Shown piece after piece: positions 42,564-50,787 of a stretch of 64,000 bases of DNA. This DNA is from Acidobacteriota bacterium. GTDB lineage: Bacteria; Acidobacteriota; Terriglobia; Bryobacterales; Bryobacteraceae. Below the pieces are notes generated by a model that was not told where the DNA came from, did not search any database, and saw only the letters and a list, made by a program, of their open reading frames with translations. Made by a program: the position numbers and the translations under genes. The stretch's first letter is position 1. Each line of letters opens with the position of its first letter. Location of the stretch: the NCBI GenBank assembly GCA_014584705.1, contig JACTMJ010000013.1, forward strand, positions 1-64,000, given 5' to 3'.

Positions 42564-42869
42564 ATGAGTAGAACTAATCGAAAGCAGCTTCCGAGCACGA
42601 TCCTCAACTTCCACGCGCCGGACGCAACAGCGGTCTTCATCGCCGGGACGTTCAATGACTGGCAGCCGGATGCCCAACCGATGACACGGTCCGAGCATGG
42701 ATGGTGGACAGTTACTCTCCAACTCAGCCCAGGAGCCTATGAATACAAATTCGTGGTTGACGGTATCTGGTGTTGCACCCGCGAGGATGAAAGTCCGTCG
42801 GAGCCGGATCAGGATTGCGTTCCGAATACGTTCGGGACACTCAATCGCACGCTCACGATAGAAGGCTGA
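42564..42869 (+). CDS. Stand-alone CBM48 / AMPK-type glycogen-binding protein
   Basis: A 101-residue protein that is nearly all one carbohydrate-binding module: VFIAGTFNDWQPDAQPM, WWTVTLQLSPGAYEYKFVVDGIWC and VPNTFGTLNRTL follow the CBM48/E-set pattern of AMPK-beta and glycogen-branching enzymes. No catalytic domain is attached. Good ribosome site (AAGGAG). The phosphorylase gene starts 51 bp later, so it may tether that enzyme to glycogen. Confidence 0.8.
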   Translation: MSRTNRKQLPSTILNFHAPDATAVFIAGTFNDWQPDAQPMTRSEHGWWTVTLQLSPGAYEYKFVVDGIWCCTREDESPSEPDQDCVPNTFGTLNRTLTIEG

Positions 42870-42920
42870 TGGCGGTTTTCAATCGCCATGGTTTTGATGC
42901 GCAAGCGAGGGGGACACAGG

Positions 42921-44633
42921 ATGAACGTGAACAATGACGACTTATTCCGCCCCGAAGTGGCCTACTTCTCGATGGAAATGGCACTTCAGGATGCTATCCC
43001 AACCTACAGCGGTGGATTGGGAGTTCTGGCGGGCGATACGATGAAGGCCGCCGCGGACCTCAATCTGCGAAGCGTGGGGGTAACGCTCGTCCACAGGAAA
43101 GGATACTTTCGGCAGACTTTGGATCACAACGGAAATCAACAGGAACATGCCGTTGAATGGCAGCCGTCCGATCTCCTGGAACCCACATCTGCTCGTGCTG
43201 TGGTGAGTATCGAAGGCCGCAACGTGCATGTTGGCGCTTGGCGCTGGTGGATCACAGGAGTCGGAGGCTTCCGCGTTCCCGTGTTGCTCTTGGATACAGA
43301 CCTGCCGGAAAACTCAGAATGGGATCGCCATCTGACCGACCAACTCTATGGTGGCGACGACCACTATCGTCTTTGCCAGGAAGCCGTTCTTGGCTTAGGC
43401 GGTATTGGCATTCTGGAAAGCTCGGGATACCAATCCATCAAGAGTTTTCACATGAATGAGGGTCATTCCGCCCTTCTGAGCCTAGCCTTACTTCAGCGGG
43501 AACTTGGTCGGTCTGACCTCGGATCCGCCACGGGATCGGACATTGAGGCCGTACGACGCCAATGCGTCTTTACCACTCATACACCAGTGCCGGCGGGCCA
43601 TGACCAATTCTCCCGAGACCTAATGCGGCAGGTATTGGGACCTGAGCGTGCGGCCGTTCTGGAAGTTACACACTGCTGTCCAGATCACGCACTAAACATG
43701 ACATTCCTTGCGTTGCGGTTTTCCCGCTACGTAAATGGAGTGGCAATGCACCACGGCGACATTTCGCAGGGCATGTTTCCGCGGTATCCGATTCATGCGA
43801 TTACGAATGGAGTCCACGGGAGCACCTGGACATCAAAGCCTTTTCGCTCACTCTATGACAGGCACCTGCCAGACTGGCGCCGCGACAATCTGTACTTGCG
43901 CTACGCAATTAAGATTCCACTTGACGAGATCCGACGCTGCCATTTGGAAAGCAAGCGATTGTTGCTGGACGAAGTCGTCAGGCGCACCGGGGAAACGCTC
44001 AACGAAGAGGTGTTTACGATAGGCTTCGCCCGCCGAGCGGCTGCATACAAACGACCCCTGCTGCTGCTTTCGAATCCCGACCGTCTTCGTTGGATCGCTG
44101 AGCACGTCGGCCCTCTGCAAGTCATCTATGGCGGCAAGGCGCACCCGCGAGACCAAGCGGGGAAGCAGCTAATTCGCGAGATACTTGAGACCACCGACAA
44201 GCTCCATGGGGCCGTCTCAATCGTCTTTCTTGAAGACTACGATCTCCAATTGGGCGCGCTCATGACTTCAGGCGTGGATCTCTGGCTCAACACTCCGCAA
44301 CGCCCGAATGAAGCTTCCGGCACCAGTGGCATGAAAGCCGCACTGAACGGTGTGCCGAGTCTCAGCGTCCTCGACGGCTGGTGGGTGGAAGGCTGTTTGG
44401 AGGGCACCACCGGTTGGGCAATTGGGCATGGCGATGGAATCGAGGAGAGCGAGGCCGAAGAGGCAACTTCTCTGCACGACAAACTTGAGCAGACGATCAT
44501 TCCGCTGTACTACCAGCGGCCACGAGCGTACGCCGAAGTGATGCGCACCGCAATCTCAATCAACGGCGGATTCTTTAATACCCATCGCATGCTCTCGCAG
44601 TACGTCACGCAAGCGTACACGCTGAGCAGCTAA
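42921..44633 (+). CDS. glgP: Alpha-glucan phosphorylase
   Basis: A 570-residue enzyme of the short glycogen-phosphorylase type (TIGR02094-like): YFSMEMALQDAIPTYSGGLGVLAGDT at the N-terminus, FHMNEGHSALLSL, FTTHTPVPAGHDQF, ITNGVHGSTW and, near residue 475, SGTSGMKAALNG with the lysine that binds pyridoxal phosphate. It releases glucose-1-phosphate from alpha-1,4-glucans. AGGGGGA lies before the ATG. The stop is followed by a 96-bp gap. Confidence 0.9.
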   Translation: MNVNNDDLFRPEVAYFSMEMALQDAIPTYSGGLGVLAGDTMKAAADLNLRSVGVTLVHRKGYFRQTLDHNGNQQEHAVEWQPSDLLEPTSARAVVSIEGRNVHVGAWRWWITGVGGFRVPVLLLDTDLPENSEWDRHLTDQLYGGDDHYRLCQEAVLGLGGIGILESSGYQSIKSFHMNEGHSALLSLALLQRELGRSDLGSATGSDIEAVRRQCVFTTHTPVPAGHDQFSRDLMRQVLGPERAAVLEVTHCCPDHALNMTFLALRFSRYVNGVAMHHGDISQGMFPRYPIHAITNGVHGSTWTSKPFRSLYDRHLPDWRRDNLYLRYAIKIPLDEIRRCHLESKRLLLDEVVRRTGETLNEEVFTIGFARRAAAYKRPLLLLSNPDRLRWIAEHVGPLQVIYGGKAHPRDQAGKQLIREILETTDKLHGAVSIVFLEDYDLQLGALMTSGVDLWLNTPQRPNEASGTSGMKAALNGVPSLSVLDGWWVEGCLEGTTGWAIGHGDGIEESEAEEATSLHDKLEQTIIPLYYQRPRAYAEVMRTAISINGGFFNTHRMLSQYVTQAYTLSS

Positions 44634-44729
44634 TGATTACAGATCCAGACGTGCGCTGCCTTGAGTGACTGACGGGAGAGACGTCGAAGAGTGGAAAGCA
44701 AATTGCTAGCAGGAGGCTAAGAGATCGTC

Positions 44730-45185
44730 ATGGGAAGTGAATGGAGTAACGCGTGGATTCTCAGGGGCACTTACTTGCACGCACGGGAGCAGATGCGACG
44801 AGCGTTGAGAGTTTCTGCCCTTGAAGTATTTTTCGAGTCTGATCTTGCCGCCGTCGTCAGGTGTGCGACGGGCATCCGCCTCGAACGCACGTGCGTGTTC
44901 GGAGTCACCTGCCCGTTTCAGATGCTCGAAGCCCTTGTATGCGATCGCGAGATGTCGTTGTTTTTTCCCATGCGCGTGGTCGTGTCCGAGGACCGGGATT
45001 GTTCACATATTCTCACGGTATGCTCTGCGGGCATCCGCAAGTCTGGAGTGACCCCGATGGTCACTATTCCCATTCACAGAACTCTCGTCCTTCTGAATCA
45101 GGCATTGGAAATAGCCGGCGCAACGCGGGCCCTGCCGGCAGTGATAGCGGGTTCCCAGGGGGTTCCGCGACTGCAAATAGGATAG
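44730..45185 (+). CDS. DUF302-like small protein
   Basis: A 151-residue protein with no signal peptide. The middle (CPFQMLEALVCDREMSLFFPMRVVVSEDRDCSHILTVCSAGI) resembles the DUF302 fold, in which a conserved PxxVVVYE-like strand pair occurs. The family is uncharacterised, and the match here is weak. It lies 11 bp before the next gene, so the two may be co-expressed. Confidence 0.45.
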   Translation: MGSEWSNAWILRGTYLHAREQMRRALRVSALEVFFESDLAAVVRCATGIRLERTCVFGVTCPFQMLEALVCDREMSLFFPMRVVVSEDRDCSHILTVCSAGIRKSGVTPMVTIPIHRTLVLLNQALEIAGATRALPAVIAGSQGVPRLQIG

Positions 45186-45196
45186 TGAGGCGGTAG

Positions 45197-45715
45197 ATGA
45201 AAAACCGGAAGCGATCAGCGCTTACCCGACGTGAATACAGGACACTCACGCTTTCACTTTTCTTGATAATCGCATTCGCATCTCTTGTCATTTGGCTTCA
45301 CATCAGCCGGCATCAACTTTCACTAACGACTAGCCTGAATGCTTCTGTGACCGGTTCCGATATCGCCTTCCCGGAAGGCTGGATTCCGAAAGGGGAAGCC
45401 CGGATCGTCGGAGTCTCCGAGTATGACGATGAGGACGTATCGCTTTTCGTGCGACGTCTGCGGGACGGGCAGCTGCTTGTTACACTTGCAACCTGCCGTC
45501 GCTGTATCGACGTGGCGGCGAAGACGCGCGAACGTAACGGCAAACTAATCTGCGGGCACTGCAATGGTGCAATGCCCGTCTTGGAAGCGGGGAGCGAGGT
45601 TCCCCCGGAAGTAGACTGTACCCTGATACCGGTCAAGAACACAGTATCGGCTAGAACAGTGAATATCCAGATTCAAGATCTCGAAGACGCCCTTGCACAA
45701 CTGAAAAGGCCCTGA
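45197..45715 (+). CDS. Membrane-anchored Cys-motif protein (DUF2318-like)
   Basis: A 172-residue protein with one N-terminal membrane helix (LTLSLFLIIAFASLVIWLHI) and a periplasmic domain that contains CRRCID and CGHCNGAM, two CxxC pairs about 20 residues apart. This resembles the DUF2318 domain of iron-uptake membrane proteins, which binds Fe or an Fe-S cluster. The assignment is tentative. Confidence 0.5.
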   Translation: MKNRKRSALTRREYRTLTLSLFLIIAFASLVIWLHISRHQLSLTTSLNASVTGSDIAFPEGWIPKGEARIVGVSEYDDEDVSLFVRRLRDGQLLVTLATCRRCIDVAAKTRERNGKLICGHCNGAMPVLEAGSEVPPEVDCTLIPVKNTVSARTVNIQIQDLEDALAQLKRP

Positions 45716-45824
45716 TGGGCGCACGCCCTGCTTCTCAGCATTCGAACGCGCGAGAATGCCTGGAAGCGTGCACAAGCCTCAAGTGGCAGTGCAATTGCAG
45801 AACAGTCCAACAGGTAGGTATGAA

Positions 45825-46502
45825 ATGAGACTCTCTCCGATCGACCCGCGCTTGTTTCGGGAGATTCCCATGTGGATGGTGATACCGGCATTCTTCGTTT
45901 CAGTTATCGTGACGCCTCTTGAGGCAAGGCCGCCGGTCCCGCCAGCTCACATGTGGCAGGCGAGAAGCTCTGAGGGTGCGGCTGTCGTTTCATTGGCGGA
46001 ACTTCGCAGCCAGAGCCTCCCGAAGGACACACGAGAACTTTTGAAGCGGGCCATCGAACTCGACGAACGCGGGAAGACGGCCAGTGCGCTCGGAGTGCTG
46101 GAGCGTGCACTAAGTGAAGCTCCGGATTTTCTCCAAGTACATGTTGCGCAGGCCATCGCATATGTGAAGTTTCAGGAATTGGGGAAAGCGCGCGAACACG
46201 TTTCCGGCGCTCTGGCACTCGACCCTGAAAACATTCCGGCTCGCGAAGTATTGGCAGCGATTGAGATCGCGGAAGGGAACATGGCTCAGGCCAAAGAACT
46301 TCTCGAAACCATTGTTAAGGTTGCACCAAGAAGACCCATGGTTCACAGCTACCTCAGTATCGTCTTTGAAGCGGAGGGGCTCTTGGATAGAGCCAGGGAA
46401 TGTGCTCGGCGATCCGACCAACTTCGGCGACACCCGCCGCAACCAATTGAAACAGACACTTACGTAGGCTACTTCTTGGATCGCTCCCTCTCATTTCCAT
46501 AG
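45825..46502 (+). CDS. Exported TPR protein
   Basis: A 225-residue protein starting MRLSPIDPRLFREI with a membrane or signal segment (WMVIPAFFVSVIVTPLEA). Tetratricopeptide repeats follow: LLKRAIELDERGKTASALGVLERALSEAPDF, AYVKFQELGKAREHVSGALALDPENIPAREVLA and AEGNMAQAKELLETIVKVAPRRP. AGGTAGGT precedes the ATG. Such proteins act as scaffolds; the partner is unknown. Confidence 0.7.
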   Translation: MRLSPIDPRLFREIPMWMVIPAFFVSVIVTPLEARPPVPPAHMWQARSSEGAAVVSLAELRSQSLPKDTRELLKRAIELDERGKTASALGVLERALSEAPDFLQVHVAQAIAYVKFQELGKAREHVSGALALDPENIPAREVLAAIEIAEGNMAQAKELLETIVKVAPRRPMVHSYLSIVFEAEGLLDRARECARRSDQLRRHPPQPIETDTYVGYFLDRSLSFP

Positions 46503-47063
46503 CTGTAATTCTGGCTGAGCAAATAGGCCGGGTTTGCCGCAATCGAACGCCGACGATCGAGGCGTTCACCTACTCCGAGAGTGCGTGGCCCCCAACGCGT
46601 TCACTCAGGGGTGCCACAACAACGAAGAGACGATTCATGCCTGTCGCCGGAACTTTGTGAAGCCTCGTTTCAGGTAAGCGATACCCGATGCGACACCTTC
46701 AAGTGGATCAATGGTGCTTGTAGATGCCCACGCGCGGAATGTCGTTCCAGGACGTTGTCTGGTGACACAGGTTGCATTGGTCGACTCGTGCTACACGAAC
46801 GTGTGCAACATACATGGAGACCTTGAAGCGTTCAATTCGGTCCGACGATTCCCGCGTAGATGTGCCAAGACAGTAGGGTTTGCATGCTCACCCTGGATTT
46901 TGCTGCCGCGCGAATCCATTGAAGCCTAACCACAGCGGGAGCATCAAGACAACAGGTCCTGTGATGACGATGCGCTCGTGTTCCTTCGCACCGATCCCGA
47001 TCTCGGCACGATACGGGAACCACGCCGAACCCGGCTGGCCCCCGCATCTGCGGTCGCCGAATG
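46503..47063. other. Gene-poor stretch with cytochrome relics
   Basis: No intact gene is seen. On the minus strand two short relics are readable: a heme-motif fragment at 46708-46836 and, just before it, LLSWHIYAGIVGP and LPLWLGFNGFARQQ in other frames, which look like membrane cytochrome pieces. Confidence 0.4.
46708..46836 (-). pseudogene. Heme c-motif fragment
   Basis: The minus strand encodes VARVDQCNLCHQTTSWNDIP ending soon after in YKHH and a stop. CNLCH with the TTSW that follows is typical of multiheme or class I cytochromes c. No start or signal peptide is present in frame, so it is the tail of a lost gene. Confidence 0.4.
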
Positions 47064-47447
47064 CTAGGGTTTGTGCTCCATCATCTTCTCGTGAGCATGG
47101 CCTTTCATTCCGCCCATTTTCATGCCTTTCGAGGATTCCGTTCCCTTCACGATTTCTTCGGCAACGATCACGCCACTGGCTAGTGTTGTGCCGTGTACCG
47201 TCAACTCATTTCCGGCTTTCAGGTGGGAAAGCTCCATTGGGGTTTCGCCGTCGAGGACCTTCGTCTTGTCAGTCACTGTCACGGTCTTGGTTCCGTCCTT
47301 AGTCTTAAGGGCGATCCTGCCCTCGGAGATCGACGCAACCGTACCCATTGTCGGTTTGCCTTTGTGTTTTTCCGGGCCGTGTGCCATCAAGGTCCATGAA
47401 GAGGCCATCGCCAGCGCAAAAACTGCAAGTGTAAGTCTGCGTGTCAT
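47064..47447 (-). CDS. Small periplasmic DUF5666-like protein with Met/His tail
   Basis: A 127-residue exported protein (signal about 1-22, ending LMAHG). The core TMGTVASISEGRIALKTKDGTKTVTVTDKTKVL and LKAGNELTVHGT is a small OB-like beta domain as in DUF5666. The tail KGMKMGGMKGHAHEKMMEHKP is rich in Met and His and could hold copper. It follows the cytochrome c gene by 42 bp on the same strand. Confidence 0.65.
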   Translation of the reverse strand: MTRRLTLAVFALAMASSWTLMAHGPEKHKGKPTMGTVASISEGRIALKTKDGTKTVTVTDKTKVLDGETPMELSHLKAGNELTVHGTTLASGVIVAEEIVKGTESSKGMKMGGMKGHAHEKMMEHKP

Positions 47448-47489
47448 TGTGTGTCTCCTTTTGTGTGGTTGTGGGTTCGCTTGCAGCGA

Positions 47490-48029
47490 TTAGTGTTCGT
47501 GCTGCTCGCTTGCGGATGAGAGACCGTTGGCCTCTTTCATTAGTTTGAGTTCATTGGCTGAGAGATGCGGCAAGTGACGGATGAACAGGACAAGTTTCCA
47601 GTTCTCGTTGTCGTCTCCGCCAAATCCAGGCATACCAGTGAAGCGAATGCCGTTCTTTATGATGTAGAAAATCTCGCCATCGCTCAGTGATTGTGTGTCA
47701 GAGCCTCTCAGATCAGGAGGTGGCGGATAGAGCCCTTCACCAATATTGGTTCTGCCGCTCCCGTCATTTGCATGGCAGAAGGCGCAATGGTCGGCGAAAT
47801 GATCGCGAGCTTGCGCGATGGAGAGTTCTGTCTTATCGAGCGGGTTCTCCAGCGTCCGGACTCCGGCAGGAGTGGCCAGCCACCGGATCCGGCGAGCGAT
47901 CGAAGCTTCGATCGCTGTGGGCTTTTCCCTTGCGCTGAATCCGTGGTTCCTGACAAAGATCAAGCCCCCGATCCCCGCCAGCAGGGTCGTTCCAATCGCA
48001 CACCAAATCAGAACTTTCTTTACGCTCAT
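47490..48029 (-). CDS. Membrane-anchored class I cytochrome c
   Basis: A 179-residue protein with an N-terminal helix (KVLIWCAIGTTLLAGIGGLIFV), a single heme site CAFCH (C82, C85, H86) and the axial methionine in GMPGFG (M133). IFYIIKNGIRF and WKLVLFIRHLP are the usual class I helices. The tail ends SEQHEH. It would carry electrons in the periplasm; it pairs with the DUF5666-like gene downstream. Confidence 0.85.
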   Translation of the reverse strand: MSVKKVLIWCAIGTTLLAGIGGLIFVRNHGFSAREKPTAIEASIARRIRWLATPAGVRTLENPLDKTELSIAQARDHFADHCAFCHANDGSGRTNIGEGLYPPPPDLRGSDTQSLSDGEIFYIIKNGIRFTGMPGFGGDDNENWKLVLFIRHLPHLSANELKLMKEANGLSSASEQHEH

Positions 48030-48595
48030 CTGAATTCACTTGCCGCACGGCTTAAGCGTCTACGCGACACCGGGGTGCGACGAGAACTGAAGGTTTCGCT
48101 GAAACCGTTACCAGCCCATTCCATCGGCTACATCTTCCAAATTGCAACGCCGAGCAATACGGCGGACAGAGCCCCTTGGATCGTACGGCGCCAGTGGTCA
48201 GTTCACACGGGAAGCGATTGCCGGCTGTCGGGGCATAGTCCAGTGCCGCCGCCCGTCAAAGCAGTGCCATTCAACGAGCATCTTAAGGGCCATACTCGTC
48301 GTAGTCCCGCACCTCCATAGCTTTTCAACTCACAGACAGCATTCTCGGGCAGAAAATTCTCTAGGGAGTCGCCCCATCCGGGGCATGGGCCGAAAAAGCT
48401 GCCTGATATCGTCCTCACCATCGACTGGTCAACATCCGAACAGGCCGATAAGCAGGTGAACCCTTCCCAGACCACTCGAGTGGCGCGGAACCAATCGCCC
48501 TGATGCAAAGGGCATTGAGGCTCCCGCCGTTTCGCAAGGAGGCCGAAGTTCCAATCACGACGCCAATTGTGCCACGCAGGCCGACACATCGAGAG
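48030..48595. other. Intergenic stretch, no supported gene
   Basis: About 565 bp between the cytochrome c gene and the HtrA gene, both on the minus strand. All reading frames are short or lack family features. I see no convincing promoter, repeat or RNA here. Confidence 0.4.
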
Positions 48596-49663
48596 CTACC
48601 TCAGGTGCATCGGAGGCAGCAGAAGATACTTCTTCGTCGTCCCCCCCTGCCTCACGATAGTGAGAGTGATCTTGTCTCCCGGTCTTGAGGTCATGATCGC
48701 CGTCGTCAACGTTCCGGCGGACTCAACGGGTTTTCCGTTGACCTCAGTCACTATGTCCCCATCCAGAACGTACACAGTCTCATTCATTGGAACTAGTCTT
48801 GTGCCGCCTCGAAGATCTCCATCGAAAGCCGCGCTTTGTGGAGCAACCTCTTGAACAAGTAAGCCACTTGTTACTGGCAGGCCAAAGAGATTGGCGATGC
48901 CCGGCGTGATCGGAATAGCCGAAAGCCCTAGAGACGGCTGGTATACATGGCCCATCTTGATGAGATCCGGTAGCACCTGTTTAAGTAGATTTATCGGGAT
49001 GGCAAACGAAATATTCTGTCCCTCACGGGCGATCACAGTATTGATTCCGACAACATGTCCATCTGAATCGAGCAACGGCCCGCCGCTATTTCCCGGATTC
49101 ACCGCAGCGTCTGTCTGGATAAAGGAATGCCCCAGGGCAAGAGGCGCGCCCGGAAGGTCACGCGCTAAACCGCTGATTACGCCCACGGTTAAACTCGCCT
49201 GAAGACCAAGCGCATTGCCGATTGCCATCACCTTCTGCCCCACTTTGATCTGCGAGGAATTACCCAATGTAATCGGAACGATTTCTTCGCTGGTACTTGC
49301 TGGCCGGACAAGTTTCAAGATGGCAAGATCCAGTACGGGAGCGGTACCCACGAGCGTTGCGGGCCACTCCTCCCCACCGGATCCGAGGGCCACCACGAGT
49401 TCAGAACTGTCGGCGACAACGTGATAGTTCGTCACAACATGGCCCGCCTCATCCAGCACAAAACCGGTTCCAGTTCCTAGCGCCCCGCTATCCTGGAACC
49501 GCAAAGAAGATGGGGTCTGCCTGGTCTTGATGTGAACTACACTTTGCGACGCGCGTTCATAGACCGAGATAGTATTGGCCTCGTCCTGTGTAGTTTCGGA
49601 GTAGGAGAGTACTGCGAACAAGCCAATAAGTAAGAGCTGCAGTGATAGAGAAAGAAGCTTCAT
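48596..49663 (-). CDS. HtrA/DegP-type periplasmic serine protease
   Basis: A 355-residue trypsin-like protease with one PDZ domain. The signal peptide is about 1-20. The catalytic triad is H81 (TNYHVVA), D112 (LDLAIL) and S193 (GNSGGP). The PDZ part (about 255-350) has LFGLPVTSGLLVQEVAPQSAA and DGDIVTEVNGKPV. It degrades misfolded envelope proteins. AGGAG lies upstream of the chosen ATG. It follows the HAMP gene on the same strand and is the probable end product of the second two-component system. Confidence 0.88.
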   Translation of the reverse strand: MKLLSLSLQLLLIGLFAVLSYSETTQDEANTISVYERASQSVVHIKTRQTPSSLRFQDSGALGTGTGFVLDEAGHVVTNYHVVADSSELVVALGSGGEEWPATLVGTAPVLDLAILKLVRPASTSEEIVPITLGNSSQIKVGQKVMAIGNALGLQASLTVGVISGLARDLPGAPLALGHSFIQTDAAVNPGNSGGPLLDSDGHVVGINTVIAREGQNISFAIPINLLKQVLPDLIKMGHVYQPSLGLSAIPITPGIANLFGLPVTSGLLVQEVAPQSAAFDGDLRGGTRLVPMNETVYVLDGDIVTEVNGKPVESAGTLTTAIMTSRPGDKITLTIVRQGGTTKKYLLLPPMHLR

Positions 49664-49771
49664 GAAGTGTTGTCTCCTGACATTCGAATCGGTGTAGAGC
49701 AAAGCGTGGAAAATGTGGGAAAACTGGGTATCAGACCACGTCAGGTTTCTCGCTCACGCAAACGATGTGTT

Positions 49772-50515
49772 CTACCGTCGAGCCAGACGCGGCAGTTCGC
49801 TGACAGGAATACTATCGACGCTGGGATTGGGGTCACCCAACGCCTGAGTGCGCCTCTCGAGAAGGCGATTCTCAAACTCTCGTTCAAAGTGCTCGGAGAT
49901 CGCTCCCAGCCGATCGACCACTGCGGCCACGGTTGCCACTGTTGAGGGAGGGGTGGGAACTTGCGTTTTTGCAGCGGCGTTCAGCAGTGTGAGTGTGGTG
50001 GCCAGGTGATCGCGAGCGAGTGTAACCTTTCGCACAATAGTCTGCCCGAGCAGAGCGAGTGCAGAGAGTTCCGATGCGTTCATGGCGTCACCGAGGGATT
50101 CCGTGAGGCGATCACCCAGTTGGTTCAAGGCGACAGCCACTTGGCCTATCTCATCCGAACAGCGTGGTTTGATGTGTTTGCAACTAACGCTTCTACTCAG
50201 TCGGTTCATCTGATCGAGGATCGCCTGGATTGGGCGAACGACCATCCAGGTCCAAAACAGGCTCAGCACTACCACAATGGATCCAACGGCGATGAGGGTG
50301 TGTGCCAGATGAATTGCGGTAAGCTCGGTTCCTAGCTGCTGAACCCTTTCCTCGAAAGCCATGGATGTACTTTCAGAAGTCGGAGCACGGCTCATCTCTA
50401 TGGCGTGACTGTCAAGGAATCGCATTGTCGTTCGATGGCTAAGCCATTCCGAAGTCGCCGTGATCACAACGATAGTGGCCACGGTAGAAATTAGCAGTCG
50501 CGTTAGGAGTTTCAT
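49772..50515 (-). CDS. Two-helix membrane protein with HAMP domain
   Basis: A 247-residue protein starting MKLLTRLLISTVA. It has a first membrane helix, a short periplasmic part of about 50 residues, a second helix (LIAVGSIVVVLSLFWTWMVV) and a HAMP domain (RPIQAILDQMNRLSRSV...DEIGQVAVALNQLGDRL), then a coiled C-terminus without kinase or methyl-accepting motifs. The start at 50515 is chosen because upstream codons overlap a sigma-54-like promoter; an ATG at 50539 is also in frame. It may relay a signal to or shield the HtrA protease. Confidence 0.7.
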   Translation of the reverse strand: MKLLTRLLISTVATIVVITATSEWLSHRTTMRFLDSHAIEMSRAPTSESTSMAFEERVQQLGTELTAIHLAHTLIAVGSIVVVLSLFWTWMVVRPIQAILDQMNRLSRSVSCKHIKPRCSDEIGQVAVALNQLGDRLTESLGDAMNASELSALALLGQTIVRKVTLARDHLATTLTLLNAAAKTQVPTPPSTVATVAAVVDRLGAISEHFEREFENRLLERRTQALGDPNPSVDSIPVSELPRLARR

Positions 50516-50533
50516 GGCTGTCACGACGGAGGT

Positions 50534-50553
50534 ATGCATCTGGAGGGCCAATT
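50534..50553 (-). promoter_or_regulatory. Sigma-54-like promoter before the HAMP/HtrA genes
   Basis: On the minus strand AATTGGCCCTCCAGATGCAT: GG at 50549-50548, ten bases, GC at 50537-50536, close to TTGGCAC-N5-TTGCA. Transcription would begin near 50525, about 10 nt before the ATG at 50515, which leaves little room for a ribosome site. The two-component genes lie directly upstream. Confidence 0.5.
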
Positions 50554-50667
50554 GTGGGCTCCTGAGCCGAGAGCTTGCACATTGGCGGGTACTGAGGATC
50601 GCAGTTAGGCTGTTTCTCCAATGCGCGGGTTGGCGCCAGGCTCGGCCGTTGATCTCGGCACGGTTCT

Positions 50668-50684
50668 ATTTAAGGCAGTAGCCT
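50668..50684 (-). promoter_or_regulatory. Candidate enhancer site for regulator 2
   Basis: ATTTAAGGCAGTA (50668-50680) is identical to the 13-mer at 38981-38993, here within the dyad AGGC-AGTA-GCCT (50673-50684). It lies about 120 bp upstream of the sigma-54-like promoter. GTTCGCGAAC, a perfect palindrome, stands at 50741-50750. Confidence 0.5.
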
Positions 50685-50787
50685 CTGGGAGACGCCCGAA
50701 ATGAGGCAAGGAGACGGGACAAACGGACCGGACGGCGTACGTTCGCGAACTACCGCGAACGAGACAGTCGATACATTGGGATTGCAA

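Noticed and set aside
48030-48595. Short open frames between cytochrome c and HtrA genes as real genes
   Set aside because: None has a ribosome site, a domain or a plausible start, and the composition changes from frame to frame.
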